DNA of 64,000 nt. Source: Bacteroidota bacterium (GTDB taxonomy: Bacteria > Bacteroidota > Bacteroidia > 2-12-FULL-35-15). Of the stretch, positions 44,044 through 52,241 are shown piece by piece (the stretch's first letter is position 1; every line of letters starts with the position of its first letter). The position numbers were made by a program, and so were the translations under genes. The stretch covers positions 1-64,000 of the forward strand of contig SXIH01000010.1 in NCBI GenBank assembly GCA_005772895.1, written 5' to 3'. Below the pieces are notes generated by a model that was not told the DNA's origin, did no database searches, and saw only the letters and a program-made list of their open reading frames with translations.

Positions 44044-45735
44044 TTATTTTATAAAAGCCAATTTATTCTGGAAAACATCTCCATTTTCTGTAGTAAGCAC
44101 TATAAAATAAACACCCGAGCTTTCTGGGTGATTTATTAAATAACTATTTTGTCCAATTTTTATTTCTGCAGAAGTTTTTTTAATTTGTTGTCCGAGCGAA
44201 TTTACCAGTACTATTTCCCCTTTTGTTTCTTTTGTAGAATTAACAAAAACTTCAATTGAACCATTTACATTAAAAGACGATACAGAAAAATTTGAATCAT
44301 TACTAATATCATTTACCCCTGCTGTTGAAGGATTGATAATAAATTGTCCCATCATTCCATTGTCTTCATGGCTTAAAATGTGGCAATGATACATATAGGG
44401 CATAATTGGATCATTGAAGTCTTCATATTTTGTAATCAATGTCGCAGTACCTCCTTGAGGGGCTAATAATACAACATCTTTTCTGCCTTGTAAATTTGCA
44501 GGAGGTGTACCACCATCTAATGAAGTAATAAAAAAATGATTTCCATGAATATGAAACGGATGTGCCATCATGCTATTGTTAGTAATATTCCAAACCATCA
44601 CATCATCCTGTTGCTTAGTAAAGTTTATTACACTTTCATTATATTGAACACCATTAATGACAAAATTTGTCATACTCATCATAGGAGAACCTTGAATAAG
44701 AAAATTCATACTAGTGGAACCTGAAGTGCTCCATGGAGTATTAGTTGTTAGAGTAGTTGGAATAGTTGTAATCGGTGCAGCAGTTGGAGCAACAACATTA
44801 ATTTGTAAAAAATTAAATGTAATATTATCGTATGGACCAATTGGGTCTCCCATTGAAGATGGTCCACCAGGGAAACCCGAAGGCAATTCATTACCATATT
44901 GATTAATATAGTAAGTGTTACCATTTTGACCGCTAAAATCAACTAATATTTCTGCTCTTTCACCGCTACCTAAACGCAAACGAGTAAGAGCAACAGGAGC
45001 ATTTAACAAACCATCATCACTCGTAATTTGGTTAAACGTTCTTCCATCATTAAACCCAAATTGCAAAACACGATGACTGCTTGCATTTAATATTCTTAAT
45101 CGAACTACTTGAGCAGGAACATTTACCATTGGATTAATAGTTCCATTCACCATTGTTATATTATCCAATTCATCATCTATAACGATTTGTTTTGTTATTG
45201 TATCTATAGTTTGAAACTGACAAACAAGTGGAATATCATCAACTCCATAAGTTCTAGGCAAAACCAATGCTGCTTCAACTGCATCACGAACAATTATTAA
45301 TCCAGCAGCACCTTTCACAACTTGCGACATTGTTTTACCATGCAAATGCGGATGATACCAATAAGTAGCAGCATTGTCCATTACAGTAAATGAAGGGCTC
45401 CAAATATTTCCTGACAGAATAGGATTGTGAGGACTACCATCGTTCATTGGTGCAACATGTAGTCCGTGCCAATGAGTTGTAGTTGTATCAGCAAGCTGAT
45501 TATTAACATTCATTGTAACATTTTGTCCTTTATTTAAAATAATGGTTGGGCCTAAATAACTGCCATTATATGCAATTGTGGTTGTATTGTAACCAGTATA
45601 AAATTGATGAATACTATCATCAATTGTTAAGTTAATACTAGCGCCAGAGAGTGTGTCAGGAATAGGAATAAGTGTTTGTGCATTTAGTATTCCAATATTT
45701 ATAACTAGTGCTGTTAGAAAGATTTGTTTTTTCAT
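44044..45735 (-). CDS. Secreted multicopper oxidase with T9SS domain (copy 1)
   Basis: The 563-residue protein has a signal peptide (1-20) and three cupredoxin domains. Copper ligands are intact: THWHGLH (His88, His90), YWYHPHLHG (His128, His130), AHPFHIHGNHF, and YHCHILSHEDNGMMG with the type 1 Cys-His-Met set. A type A T9SS domain occupies about 480-563 (SSFNVNGSIEVFVNS ... GVYFIVLTTENGDVFQNKLAFIK). It is expected to act outside the outer membrane as a Cu(I) or phenol oxidase reducing O2 to water. It follows the ArsR gene by 27 bp and precedes Crp/Fnr. No methionine-rich insert as in CueO is seen. Confidence 0.92.
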   Translation of the reverse strand: MKKQIFLTALVINIGILNAQTLIPIPDTLSGASINLTIDDSIHQFYTGYNTTTIAYNGSYLGPTIILNKGQNVTMNVNNQLADTTTTHWHGLHVAPMNDGSPHNPILSGNIWSPSFTVMDNAATYWYHPHLHGKTMSQVVKGAAGLIIVRDAVEAALVLPRTYGVDDIPLVCQFQTIDTITKQIVIDDELDNITMVNGTINPMVNVPAQVVRLRILNASSHRVLQFGFNDGRTFNQITSDDGLLNAPVALTRLRLGSGERAEILVDFSGQNGNTYYINQYGNELPSGFPGGPSSMGDPIGPYDNITFNFLQINVVAPTAAPITTIPTTLTTNTPWSTSGSTSMNFLIQGSPMMSMTNFVINGVQYNESVINFTKQQDDVMVWNITNNSMMAHPFHIHGNHFFITSLDGGTPPANLQGRKDVVLLAPQGGTATLITKYEDFNDPIMPYMYHCHILSHEDNGMMGQFIINPSTAGVNDISNDSNFSVSSFNVNGSIEVFVNSTKETKGEIVLVNSLGQQIKKTSAEIKIGQNSYLINHPESSGVYFIVLTTENGDVFQNKLAFIK

Positions 45736-45762
45736 TTTGAGAGTAATTAGATAATGTTCGTA

Positions 45763-46074
45763 TTAATGCTGTTTACAATTCTGAATACATTTAAGTAAAC
45801 CAAGAACTGATTTTTCTTTAATTGAATAAAAAATTTGTTGACCCTCTCTTCGAGTTTGGAGAATATTTTTGCTCCTCATATCAGTAAGATGATGAGAGAT
45901 AAGTGCATGGCTCAAATCAAGTACATTTGTAAAATCAGTTACACTCATTTCTTTGTATTGAGCCAACAAATCAATCACAGCCAAACGTGTTGGATGTACA
46001 ACTGCCTTCAGAAGATATGCTGCGCCTTCTAATTTTTCAATTTCAAAACGTAATTTAAAATCTGTTTCTGCCAT
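45763..46074 (-). CDS. ArsR-family winged-helix regulator
   Basis: This 103-residue protein is an ArsR/SmtB-type repressor: KAVVHPTRLAVIDLLAQYKEMSVTDF, a recognition helix LSHALISHHLTDMRSKNIL and the wing TRREGQQIFYSI. The C-terminal tail LGLLKCIQNCKQH holds a Cys-x3-Cys pair and a His that could bind a metal or form a disulfide. The classic ArsR ELCVCDL metal site is absent, so the sensor site would be different. An 11-bp-arm palindrome directly upstream is the likely operator. It probably controls itself and the multicopper oxidase gene that follows by 27 bp. Confidence 0.9.
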   Translation of the reverse strand: MAETDFKLRFEIEKLEGAAYLLKAVVHPTRLAVIDLLAQYKEMSVTDFTNVLDLSHALISHHLTDMRSKNILQTRREGQQIFYSIKEKSVLGLLKCIQNCKQH

Positions 46075-46089
46075 GTTTATAAATTAATC

Positions 46090-46117
46090 ATTCAAATATA
46101 CAAACATATATTTGAAT
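46090..46117. promoter_or_regulatory. ArsR operator-like palindrome overlapping -7 boxes
   Basis: Perfect 11-bp arms ATTCAAATATA (46090-46100) and TATATTTGAAT (46107-46117) around CAAACA. Each arm contains TATATTTG, so both strands carry a -7 box; the minus-strand one (46100-46093) lies 19 nt before the ArsR start. Binding here would block that promoter. Confidence 0.75.
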
Positions 46118-46151
46118 ATTGTTTCAAAAAAATGAAAAACTACTTTATACT

Positions 46152-47615
46152 TTATTTTGTTACAACTAATTTGTTTTGATAAAGCTTACCATCCTCTGTA
46201 GTAAGAATAACAAAGTATATCCCAGCACCCATTCTGTGTTCAATAGAGTAGCTATTGAAATCCGTTTTAATTGAAGCTGGTATTTTTTTTATTTGTTGTC
46301 CGAATGAATTTACTATTAAAAAATTCCCATTTAATTCTTGACTTGAACTTATTTGAATTTCAATTGAACCATTATTGTTATAAGAAGTGAAATTCAAAAT
46401 AGGTGCTGTAGCTATTTCTTCTACAGAAACATTTGGAACAATCATTCCTTCCAAATAATGCACTTGAGTTCCTGTTGCATTGCTATATACCACATGAAAC
46501 TTTCCATTGTTAAAAACTATATCGGGACGTGTTTGATGTCCGGTTAATCCTTTTGTTAATGTATCAACATTTACACCTAAGCCAGCAGCACCTGTAATCG
46601 ACCAAGAAAACAATACATCCTGAGAAGTTCCATTGTATCCTAGCCAAACAACTCCAAGTGTATCTCCTTTTCCAGCTATCACCGGATAATTTTGAGTGCT
46701 TGTAACAAAAGGATAAAGTTGACGATGTTGCCCAATTTGTTGATCAGTTGTATTAACAGTTCCGATGTAAATTCGCGCATCACCAGTTCCATCACTCATC
46801 CATGTATAAAATAATGAATCGCCAATAATTACTCCTGACGGTGCACTTGCTGGACAAGATGCTACAAACCAATTAGTAGTATCAATATTTGTTGAGATAG
46901 GAAAACTTGTACATGTATCTGTTGAAAACGATGCCCACATTTCTCTGAGATTACTAATATTGTTTCTGAATATCAAAGCTTGAGTGTTTTCTGAAATAGC
47001 CAATGATGCAGGACAACAATCACAAGCTTCCCCTGGTGTGATAGGTTCAACTGGAGCTAAAAAAGTAAATCCACCATCTATAGATTTTGTTATAGTATAC
47101 TTTGGATCCAACATTGAAATTGTATCAGAACCCATATAAGAAACTATAGGATTTCCATCCGACATCACTTCAACAGTAGGAAAACTTGCTATTCTGTTAA
47201 TTTCATTATCTATTCGTATAGTATCTGAAAAAGTTAATCCTCCGTCTATTGTTTTCACGGCATAAGATTTTGAATTTGCAATTGCAGTCATAAAAACTAC
47301 AAATGCAGTATCTCCTGTAGAAGCTATTTCTGCTCCGGTCCAAGTCATAACATACGGACTTGCACCTCCATTAATTGCAATTGGTGTAGAAAACGTTGCT
47401 CCGGTTTTTCTAGCAGAATATATTACGGCAGGACTATTATCTTCCCAAATAACCAAAGGAATATCTCCACTTGTTAAAGTTAATCTTGGATAAATATTGT
47501 TGTCCATGCTTCCCATACCAACATTGATAGGACTTCCCCAAACAACTCCGGTAGTTTGCGAAAACGATATGACTGGAAATAAAAAACAAAAAACAATAAA
47601 TATTTTTCTTGTCAT
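46152..47615 (-). CDS. Secreted BNR/sialidase-like propeller protein with T9SS domain
   Basis: The 487-residue protein has a signal peptide (1-19, ending ISFSQ), a beta-propeller-like region with Asp-box-type repeats (KTIDGGLTFSDTIRID, KSIDGGFTFLAPVEPI) and a type A T9SS domain (about 410-487). A CDCC motif in GEACDCCPASLAISE (about residues 195-205) is unusual for a sialidase and could bind a metal or join in disulfide chemistry. Sialidase activity is not supported: no arginine triad can be identified by eye. It follows the second multicopper oxidase by 1 bp, so it is co-translated with it. Confidence 0.75.
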   Translation of the reverse strand: MTRKIFIVFCFLFPVISFSQTTGVVWGSPINVGMGSMDNNIYPRLTLTSGDIPLVIWEDNSPAVIYSARKTGATFSTPIAINGGASPYVMTWTGAEIASTGDTAFVVFMTAIANSKSYAVKTIDGGLTFSDTIRIDNEINRIASFPTVEVMSDGNPIVSYMGSDTISMLDPKYTITKSIDGGFTFLAPVEPITPGEACDCCPASLAISENTQALIFRNNISNLREMWASFSTDTCTSFPISTNIDTTNWFVASCPASAPSGVIIGDSLFYTWMSDGTGDARIYIGTVNTTDQQIGQHRQLYPFVTSTQNYPVIAGKGDTLGVVWLGYNGTSQDVLFSWSITGAAGLGVNVDTLTKGLTGHQTRPDIVFNNGKFHVVYSNATGTQVHYLEGMIVPNVSVEEIATAPILNFTSYNNNGSIEIQISSSQELNGNFLIVNSFGQQIKKIPASIKTDFNSYSIEHRMGAGIYFVILTTEDGKLYQNKLVVTK

Positions 47616-47616
47616 T

Positions 47617-49347
47617 TTACTGTTTAATAATTTTTTTATTTATCACTTTACCTTCCAATTGAATCTGAAAAACATAAACTCCAGGAGCCCATTTTTCCAT
47701 ATCCAATTTGATTTTATTTTCGGTAGTTTGAGTAGAATAAATTTTTTCTCCTAAAATATTAATCACTGAAATTTTCTTTTGATCTGAATTTACAGCATTC
47801 AAAAACTCAATAGTGATATTATTTTTAGTAGGATTTGGAAAAAGGCTGACAGCATCATCAAAAACAATATTCTCATTTATTCCTATTGTTGTAGAATCAA
47901 TCACTAAAAAAGTTCCCATCATTCCATCATCTTCATGATGTAACAAATGACAATGGTACATGTATGGAACCATGGGGTCGGAAAAGGTTGTAAACTGTGT
48001 AATAAATCTGACGGTATCATTAGGCTTCACCAAAATAACATCTTTTAATCCTTGATATTCAGGAGGTGGTGGAAGTCCGTTTATATCCAGCACATAAAAT
48101 TCTATGTCGTGTATATGAAATGGATGGGCAACCATTGTGCTATTTGTTAATTGCCAAATTTCGATGTCATTTAAATTAACTATGATGTTAATGGAATCGA
48201 AATTAAATGAAGAATCATTCATTAGAAATGGACCATCTACATACCCTTGAATTCCACTTGTTGCAGTATCAGGAGAAAAATGTATGGAACGATTAACATC
48301 CGCATTCACTTCAAGCAAAGGAACTTTCGGATTGAAAGTAAGCGGAATAGTTGTAACCGGGCTTGCGGTTGCTGGTGAAACATCAAAACGCAAAAGATCA
48401 AAATCAACCCCATTTAAAAAATTGGAATAATAACCTTCCTGAATAACAATTGTACTTGTACCTACCGAGTCAGCGCCAATAATTCCTCTTGGTAATTCAG
48501 AAGCATAACTTTTTAAATAGATTTGCGTACCTAATGTATATGCAGAAAAATCAATCAGAATTTCTGCTCGTTCACCAGTTGATAATCGCACACGATTGGT
48601 TAAATAAGGAGCAGACAATAATCCGCCATCGCTTCCTATCAAATAGAAATTAGAATTATCCGCTAAACCAAAATTAAAAGTTCTGTCAGAAGAACCATTC
48701 AACAATCTTAATCTCACAACTTGCTGCGGAACTTGTAAATAAGGATCTCTGGTTCCATTTACCATCAACACGGTATCTTCATGATTTGCGACTGCAAATT
48801 GATACAATACATCAAAAGCTTTTGACTGAACTATTAAAGGAAAATCATCAATTCCATATTTACGTGGCAATGCATACGTTGCTTCTGTACTGTCACGAAC
48901 GATAATCATTCCAGCCAACCCTTTGGAAACTTGCACTTCGGTTTTTGCTTCTCCATGCGGATGATACCAAAAAGTAGAAGCCTCATTTCTCATTTTAAAT
49001 GAAGGGCTCCAGGTTGTACCAGGTAAAATTATTTGATGAGGTCCGCCATCATTCATTGCAGCAACATGAAATCCATGCCAATGAACTGTGGTTGATTGAG
49101 AAATAGAATTGGTAACATTTAAAGTGATACTATCACCTTTGTTTATAAGCAAAGTAGGTCCTAGAAAATTTCCGTTGTAACCATAGGTAGGAGTATTATT
49201 GGATCCAATAAACTGCCTGATACCATTTTGAACATCTAAATTAAATGTTGTTCCACTTAATGTATCCGGAATAAAAAGTGCGTTCTGAGAAAAAACATTC
49301 GTAGATAAAAAACAAAAAACAAAAAAACTTCGAATGATACTTTTCAT
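47617..49347 (-). CDS. Secreted multicopper oxidase with T9SS domain (copy 2)
   Basis: The 576-residue protein has a signal peptide (1-21) and three cupredoxin domains with VHWHGFH (His89, His91), FWYHPHGEAKTEVQ (His129, His131), AHPFHIHDIEF and YHCHLLHHEDDGMMG. The second motif reads HPHGEAKTE where copy 1 has HPHLHGKT, but the two type 3 ligand histidines remain. A type A T9SS domain covers about 495-576. It is a diverged paralogue of the 44044-45735 enzyme. Its ATG shares a base with the upstream TGA (TGATG), showing translational coupling to the thioredoxin-like gene. Confidence 0.92.
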   Translation of the reverse strand: MKSIIRSFFVFCFLSTNVFSQNALFIPDTLSGTTFNLDVQNGIRQFIGSNNTPTYGYNGNFLGPTLLINKGDSITLNVTNSISQSTTVHWHGFHVAAMNDGGPHQIILPGTTWSPSFKMRNEASTFWYHPHGEAKTEVQVSKGLAGMIIVRDSTEATYALPRKYGIDDFPLIVQSKAFDVLYQFAVANHEDTVLMVNGTRDPYLQVPQQVVRLRLLNGSSDRTFNFGLADNSNFYLIGSDGGLLSAPYLTNRVRLSTGERAEILIDFSAYTLGTQIYLKSYASELPRGIIGADSVGTSTIVIQEGYYSNFLNGVDFDLLRFDVSPATASPVTTIPLTFNPKVPLLEVNADVNRSIHFSPDTATSGIQGYVDGPFLMNDSSFNFDSINIIVNLNDIEIWQLTNSTMVAHPFHIHDIEFYVLDINGLPPPPEYQGLKDVILVKPNDTVRFITQFTTFSDPMVPYMYHCHLLHHEDDGMMGTFLVIDSTTIGINENIVFDDAVSLFPNPTKNNITIEFLNAVNSDQKKISVINILGEKIYSTQTTENKIKLDMEKWAPGVYVFQIQLEGKVINKKIIKQ

Positions 49348-50138
49348 CAGTGAACGATATTTAATTTCTGCTGACTAACATTTCCGTTAGCATTAATTTT
49401 AATTAAATAAGCGCCATCAGAAAATAAGCTTGTGTTTATTGTTTCAGTAATTTGTCCGGCTTGATTTTTCTTTTCAGCAATAGTTGAAACCAATCTTCCA
49501 CTAATATCAAACAATTCAATTTTAACAGTAGAAATTTCTTTTAATTCGAAAGTCAATTTTACTTGATCGTTTGAAGGATTTGGAAATAAATTGATTTTAG
49601 AAATGAAATTATTTTCTTTAATTCCGGTTCCATTCAAAAAATTACGGATATCATTTGCCATTGTTGTTGTATCTGAAGTTGTAAATGCTAAATATGGAGA
49701 CCCTAATACTGTATGACTTGTTCCGCCACCCAATATTACAATTGTTGGCATCCCCATTCCACCATAATAAGCAACTTGCAAAGCACCACTATCAGCAGGA
49801 ATAGAAGTAATACCATTTGTTGTAACCCAACTATTAATTGTAGAGCAAGAATAGGAATTTGTATATCCAAAAGCATACGCTTTTATCATGCTTGGAAACT
49901 CTGCCATCAAATCAGATTTCATTGCTTCCAACGTTGCTCCTGCAGTAATACACGGACTACAGCTAGTCATAAAGTATTCAATTATCAATGCTTTTCCTGC
50001 ATCTAAATCTGCAAAAATACTTTGCGGATTTCCATTGCAATCAATAAAATCGTAACCCATTGCTGCAGTTTGTGCTTTAGAAGAAAAAGATGCAAAGGTT
50101 AATGCTAGTCCAAGAATAATTGAATAGATTTTTTTCAT
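49347..50138 (-). CDS. Secreted thioredoxin-like CxxC protein with T9SS domain (copy 1)
   Basis: The 263-residue protein has a signal peptide (1-22), a thioredoxin-like domain (about 25-165) and a type A T9SS domain (about 180-263). The redox motif is CSPC at residues 60-63 after strand IIEYFMTS, and a cis-proline occurs in GMPTIVILGG. A further Cys pair lies at YSCST and FIDCNG. This type of domain reduces or forms disulfides, or delivers copper in the Sco/TlpA manner; placement outside the cell is unusual. The next gene is multicopper oxidase copy 2, so the two may act together. Confidence 0.82.
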   Translation of the reverse strand: MKKIYSIILGLALTFASFSSKAQTAAMGYDFIDCNGNPQSIFADLDAGKALIIEYFMTSCSPCITAGATLEAMKSDLMAEFPSMIKAYAFGYTNSYSCSTINSWVTTNGITSIPADSGALQVAYYGGMGMPTIVILGGGTSHTVLGSPYLAFTTSDTTTMANDIRNFLNGTGIKENNFISKINLFPNPSNDQVKLTFELKEISTVKIELFDISGRLVSTIAEKKNQAGQITETINTSLFSDGAYLIKINANGNVSQQKLNIVH

Positions 50139-50146
50139 TTTGTATA

Positions 50147-51019
50147 TTATTTAATAATTATTTTTTTAGAAAATGATTTATTATCAATTGATAAATTCAC
50201 GTAATAAACTCCCGGACTCATTTGATTCTTCAAAGATAATTCATCTTTTTGTTGACCGGCATTTTTGCTTTTATTTTTTTGTTTATAAACCTCGCGTCCA
50301 AAACTATCAAAAACATTGATGCTTACTTTTTTATCAGACTTTAGAAAATAATTAAAAATGATTTGATTTGTTTCTCCATCATAAAAAGCGTTTGAATTTT
50401 GAACATCCACCAATTCATTAATTGAAAACAAGGGAGATATTTTTATTCTGAAAGTATTGCAGAATATTTTGTCGCCAGAAGAAGCATTATTATTATTGGT
50501 ACTATTTGTTGCATAATAAAAAGTAATATCTCCAACATTTGTAGCAGGAGCCGTCCAGTCAAATGTCCATTCATTAAAGCCAGGAGAGATTTCTGGAGTA
50601 CTAACTGTATTATGTGTTACAGATGTTCTGAAATCTGAACCAACCATATGTGTTACTTCGTGTGTACGAATAACATCGGTGACAACAACAGTTCCCGCTT
50701 CCAAACTAGTTGCATCAGCTATTGCCTGAAACTCAAAACCGAAACGTTGAACCGGAGGATTATAAGTTCTTACAGTAATTGTATAAGTCTGCCCCGGTAA
50801 ATAAGTAGAATCTAATTGTGAAAAAATTAGTTTATTAACAGCAGTATCGTTGTATGTAACTGGTGTTCCAACATGACAACCTGATTTAGCACAAGTATTA
50901 TCTCCAGGCGCTCCTGTACTTCCAGGATGAGCTCCGGCAGATTTTTTATATGTAAACTGTCCGAATAAAATTGGGAAAGTTATAATTGATGTTATAATTA
51001 ATATTTTTTTGAAATTCAT
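50147..51019 (-). CDS. Reeler-like secreted protein with CX4CH motif and T9SS domain
   Basis: The 290-residue protein has a signal peptide (about 1-20), a GSTGAPGDNTCAKSGCH motif (Cys43, Cys48, His49), a beta-sandwich region (about 60-190: YLPGQTYTITVRTYNPPVQRFGFEFQAI, then EWTFDWTAPATNVGDITFYYA), and a type A T9SS domain (about 205-290). The beta region resembles Reeler-like or choice-of-anchor domains that bacteria pair with a heme-binding Cys motif. The CX4CH could bind heme c covalently, which is inference. It lies 8 bp upstream of the thioredoxin-like gene and 11 bp after its shorter paralogue. Confidence 0.75.
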   Translation of the reverse strand: MNFKKILIITSIITFPILFGQFTYKKSAGAHPGSTGAPGDNTCAKSGCHVGTPVTYNDTAVNKLIFSQLDSTYLPGQTYTITVRTYNPPVQRFGFEFQAIADATSLEAGTVVVTDVIRTHEVTHMVGSDFRTSVTHNTVSTPEISPGFNEWTFDWTAPATNVGDITFYYATNSTNNNNASSGDKIFCNTFRIKISPLFSINELVDVQNSNAFYDGETNQIIFNYFLKSDKKVSINVFDSFGREVYKQKNKSKNAGQQKDELSLKNQMSPGVYYVNLSIDNKSFSKKIIIK

Positions 51020-51030
51020 TTTCAGAGATC

Positions 51031-51612
51031 TTAATTGTTGTTTAATACTTTTGAAGTTGTGTAGACATGATCTTTCTTATCAGTCATGTCATCATTTGCA
51101 GAAACACCGGCTGCATAAAAAGCAACAGGACCAATATCTGTAGCGGGAGCTGTCCAATTTACCATCCATTCACTCATTCCTTCAGAAGTTGCATCTGTTC
51201 CATTAAAAGAATACGTGACATATTCTCTATCTGAAAATGCCTGAGTATTTTTTACTAACTGAGTTCGACCAGCATCAGCAATTTGAAATGTACCAACGCT
51301 TGATAAAGTGGATTTATTTAATGCCAACAACTGAAAACCAAAGCGCTTCACGTTTTTTTCTGAAATACTTACTTTAACAGCATACGTCTTGCCGGGAACA
51401 TAATTTGTAATTGAACTACCTACTTCTATTGATAAACTAGCTTTGCCAGAATTGATAGTATTATCATCATGACAACCGGATGTTGCACAAGTTTGTTCAC
51501 CTGGAGCACCAGTATGAGCCCCGGGAGCTCCTGAGCTTGAGCGTTCAGGTGAGGCAGCTACAATAACTAAGGTTATTGCAAACAATAAGACTTTTAAAAT
51601 TTTATTTTTCAT
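51031..51612 (-). CDS. Reeler-like exported protein with CX4CH motif, no T9SS domain
   Basis: The 193-residue protein has a signal peptide (about 1-20), GAPGEQTCATSGCHDD (Cys42, Cys47, His48), and the same beta region as its neighbour (TYAVKVSISEKNVKRFGFQLLAL, then EWMVNWTAPATDIGPVAFYAAG). It ends at KVLNNN without any C-terminal secretion domain, so it should stay in the periplasm unless it is sorted otherwise. It is the first gene of the leftward island operon. The two paralogues probably arose by duplication, with loss or gain of the T9SS tail. Confidence 0.75.
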   Translation of the reverse strand: MKNKILKVLLFAITLVIVAASPERSSSGAPGAHTGAPGEQTCATSGCHDDNTINSGKASLSIEVGSSITNYVPGKTYAVKVSISEKNVKRFGFQLLALNKSTLSSVGTFQIADAGRTQLVKNTQAFSDREYVTYSFNGTDATSEGMSEWMVNWTAPATDIGPVAFYAAGVSANDDMTDKKDHVYTTSKVLNNN

Positions 51613-51745
51613 TATTAACTATTATTTAGTTCGAAACGAAGTAAAGTTAATACAAAAGACTGACTTTTTAATGCAATTCACTTACATAATTTTATGATTC
51701 TTAAATTTTTAACTTATATTATTAGGATTCGATAGTACTCTTTAA

Positions 51746-51753
51746 TAGATTTG
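51746..51753 (+). promoter_or_regulatory. -7 box directly before the HYC_CC_PP gene
   Basis: TAGATTTG matches TAnnTTTG and ends 5 nt before the ATG at 51759, so transcription would begin about at the start codon (possible leaderless mRNA). Confidence 0.55.
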
Positions 51754-51758
51754 TAATA

Positions 51759-52163
51759 ATGAAAAGAGGTCTGCTAATTTTATTTACTTTTTATTTTTTC
51801 TTTGTCTCTACAGGAATTGTTTGGGGGACACATTATTGTGGAAAGAAAATTTCGCATTCCATTTGGGGCATTTCTATTTTAGATTCTAATGCATGTAAGT
51901 GTAAACACAAAAAAGACACGAAACTTAAAAAAGAATGTTGTAAGCATGAAACAAAATGGATAAAGGCAGATACAGATGATTCTAAGATTCAGATCTGCAG
52001 CATTCATTCAAAAAAATCAGAATCAAATTCTTTTCTCTACCCTTTAGTAGTATTGAACAATTTTTTCAAGCTACAAACTTCAACAACAGTTTATAAAGTT
52101 AGTCACTCACCCCCCATAATTGGAATTCCACTGTTTATTCAAAACTGCGTATTTCTTATTTGA
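51759..52163 (+). CDS. HYC_CC_PP family small exported protein
   Basis: The 134-residue protein has a signal/anchor segment (about 4-22), His25-Tyr26-Cys27 in THYCGKK, Cys46 and Cys48 in CKCKHKK, Cys60-Cys61 in KKECCKHE, and Pro118-Pro119 in SHSPPIIG. These are the three landmarks after which the Bacteroidota HYC_CC_PP family is named; its function is unknown. The Cys/His content suggests metal or redox function. It diverges from the Reeler-like operon and precedes the HMA-AraC regulator by 78 bp. Confidence 0.8.
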   Translation: MKRGLLILFTFYFFFVSTGIVWGTHYCGKKISHSIWGISILDSNACKCKHKKDTKLKKECCKHETKWIKADTDDSKIQICSIHSKKSESNSFLYPLVVLNNFFKLQTSTTVYKVSHSPPIIGIPLFIQNCVFLI

Positions 52164-52230
52164 TTAATGAATAATGTGTTAACGCGTCTAATACAATAAG
52201 ACGCTAAAAATATCATATTTATTCATTAAT
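52163..52230. repeat. Nested inverted repeats between HYC_CC_PP and araC-type genes
   Basis: Outer arms ATTAATGAAT (52163-52172) and ATTCATTAAT (52221-52230) are perfect 10-bp complements. Inside, GCGTCT (52184-52189) and AGACGC (52199-52204) form a GC-richer stem. The set begins at the stop codon of the first gene and ends 11 bp before the next ATG. Confidence 0.7.
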
Positions 52231-52241
52231 GCTATTTTTAT

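Noticed and set aside
46152-47615. Annotation as an active exo-alpha-sialidase
   Set aside because: Asp-box-like repeats are visible but no arginine triad or catalytic Tyr/Glu set could be identified.
47617-49347. Second multicopper oxidase considered inactive because the HPHLHG motif is altered
   Set aside because: The two ligand histidines of the HxH pair and all other copper motifs are still present.
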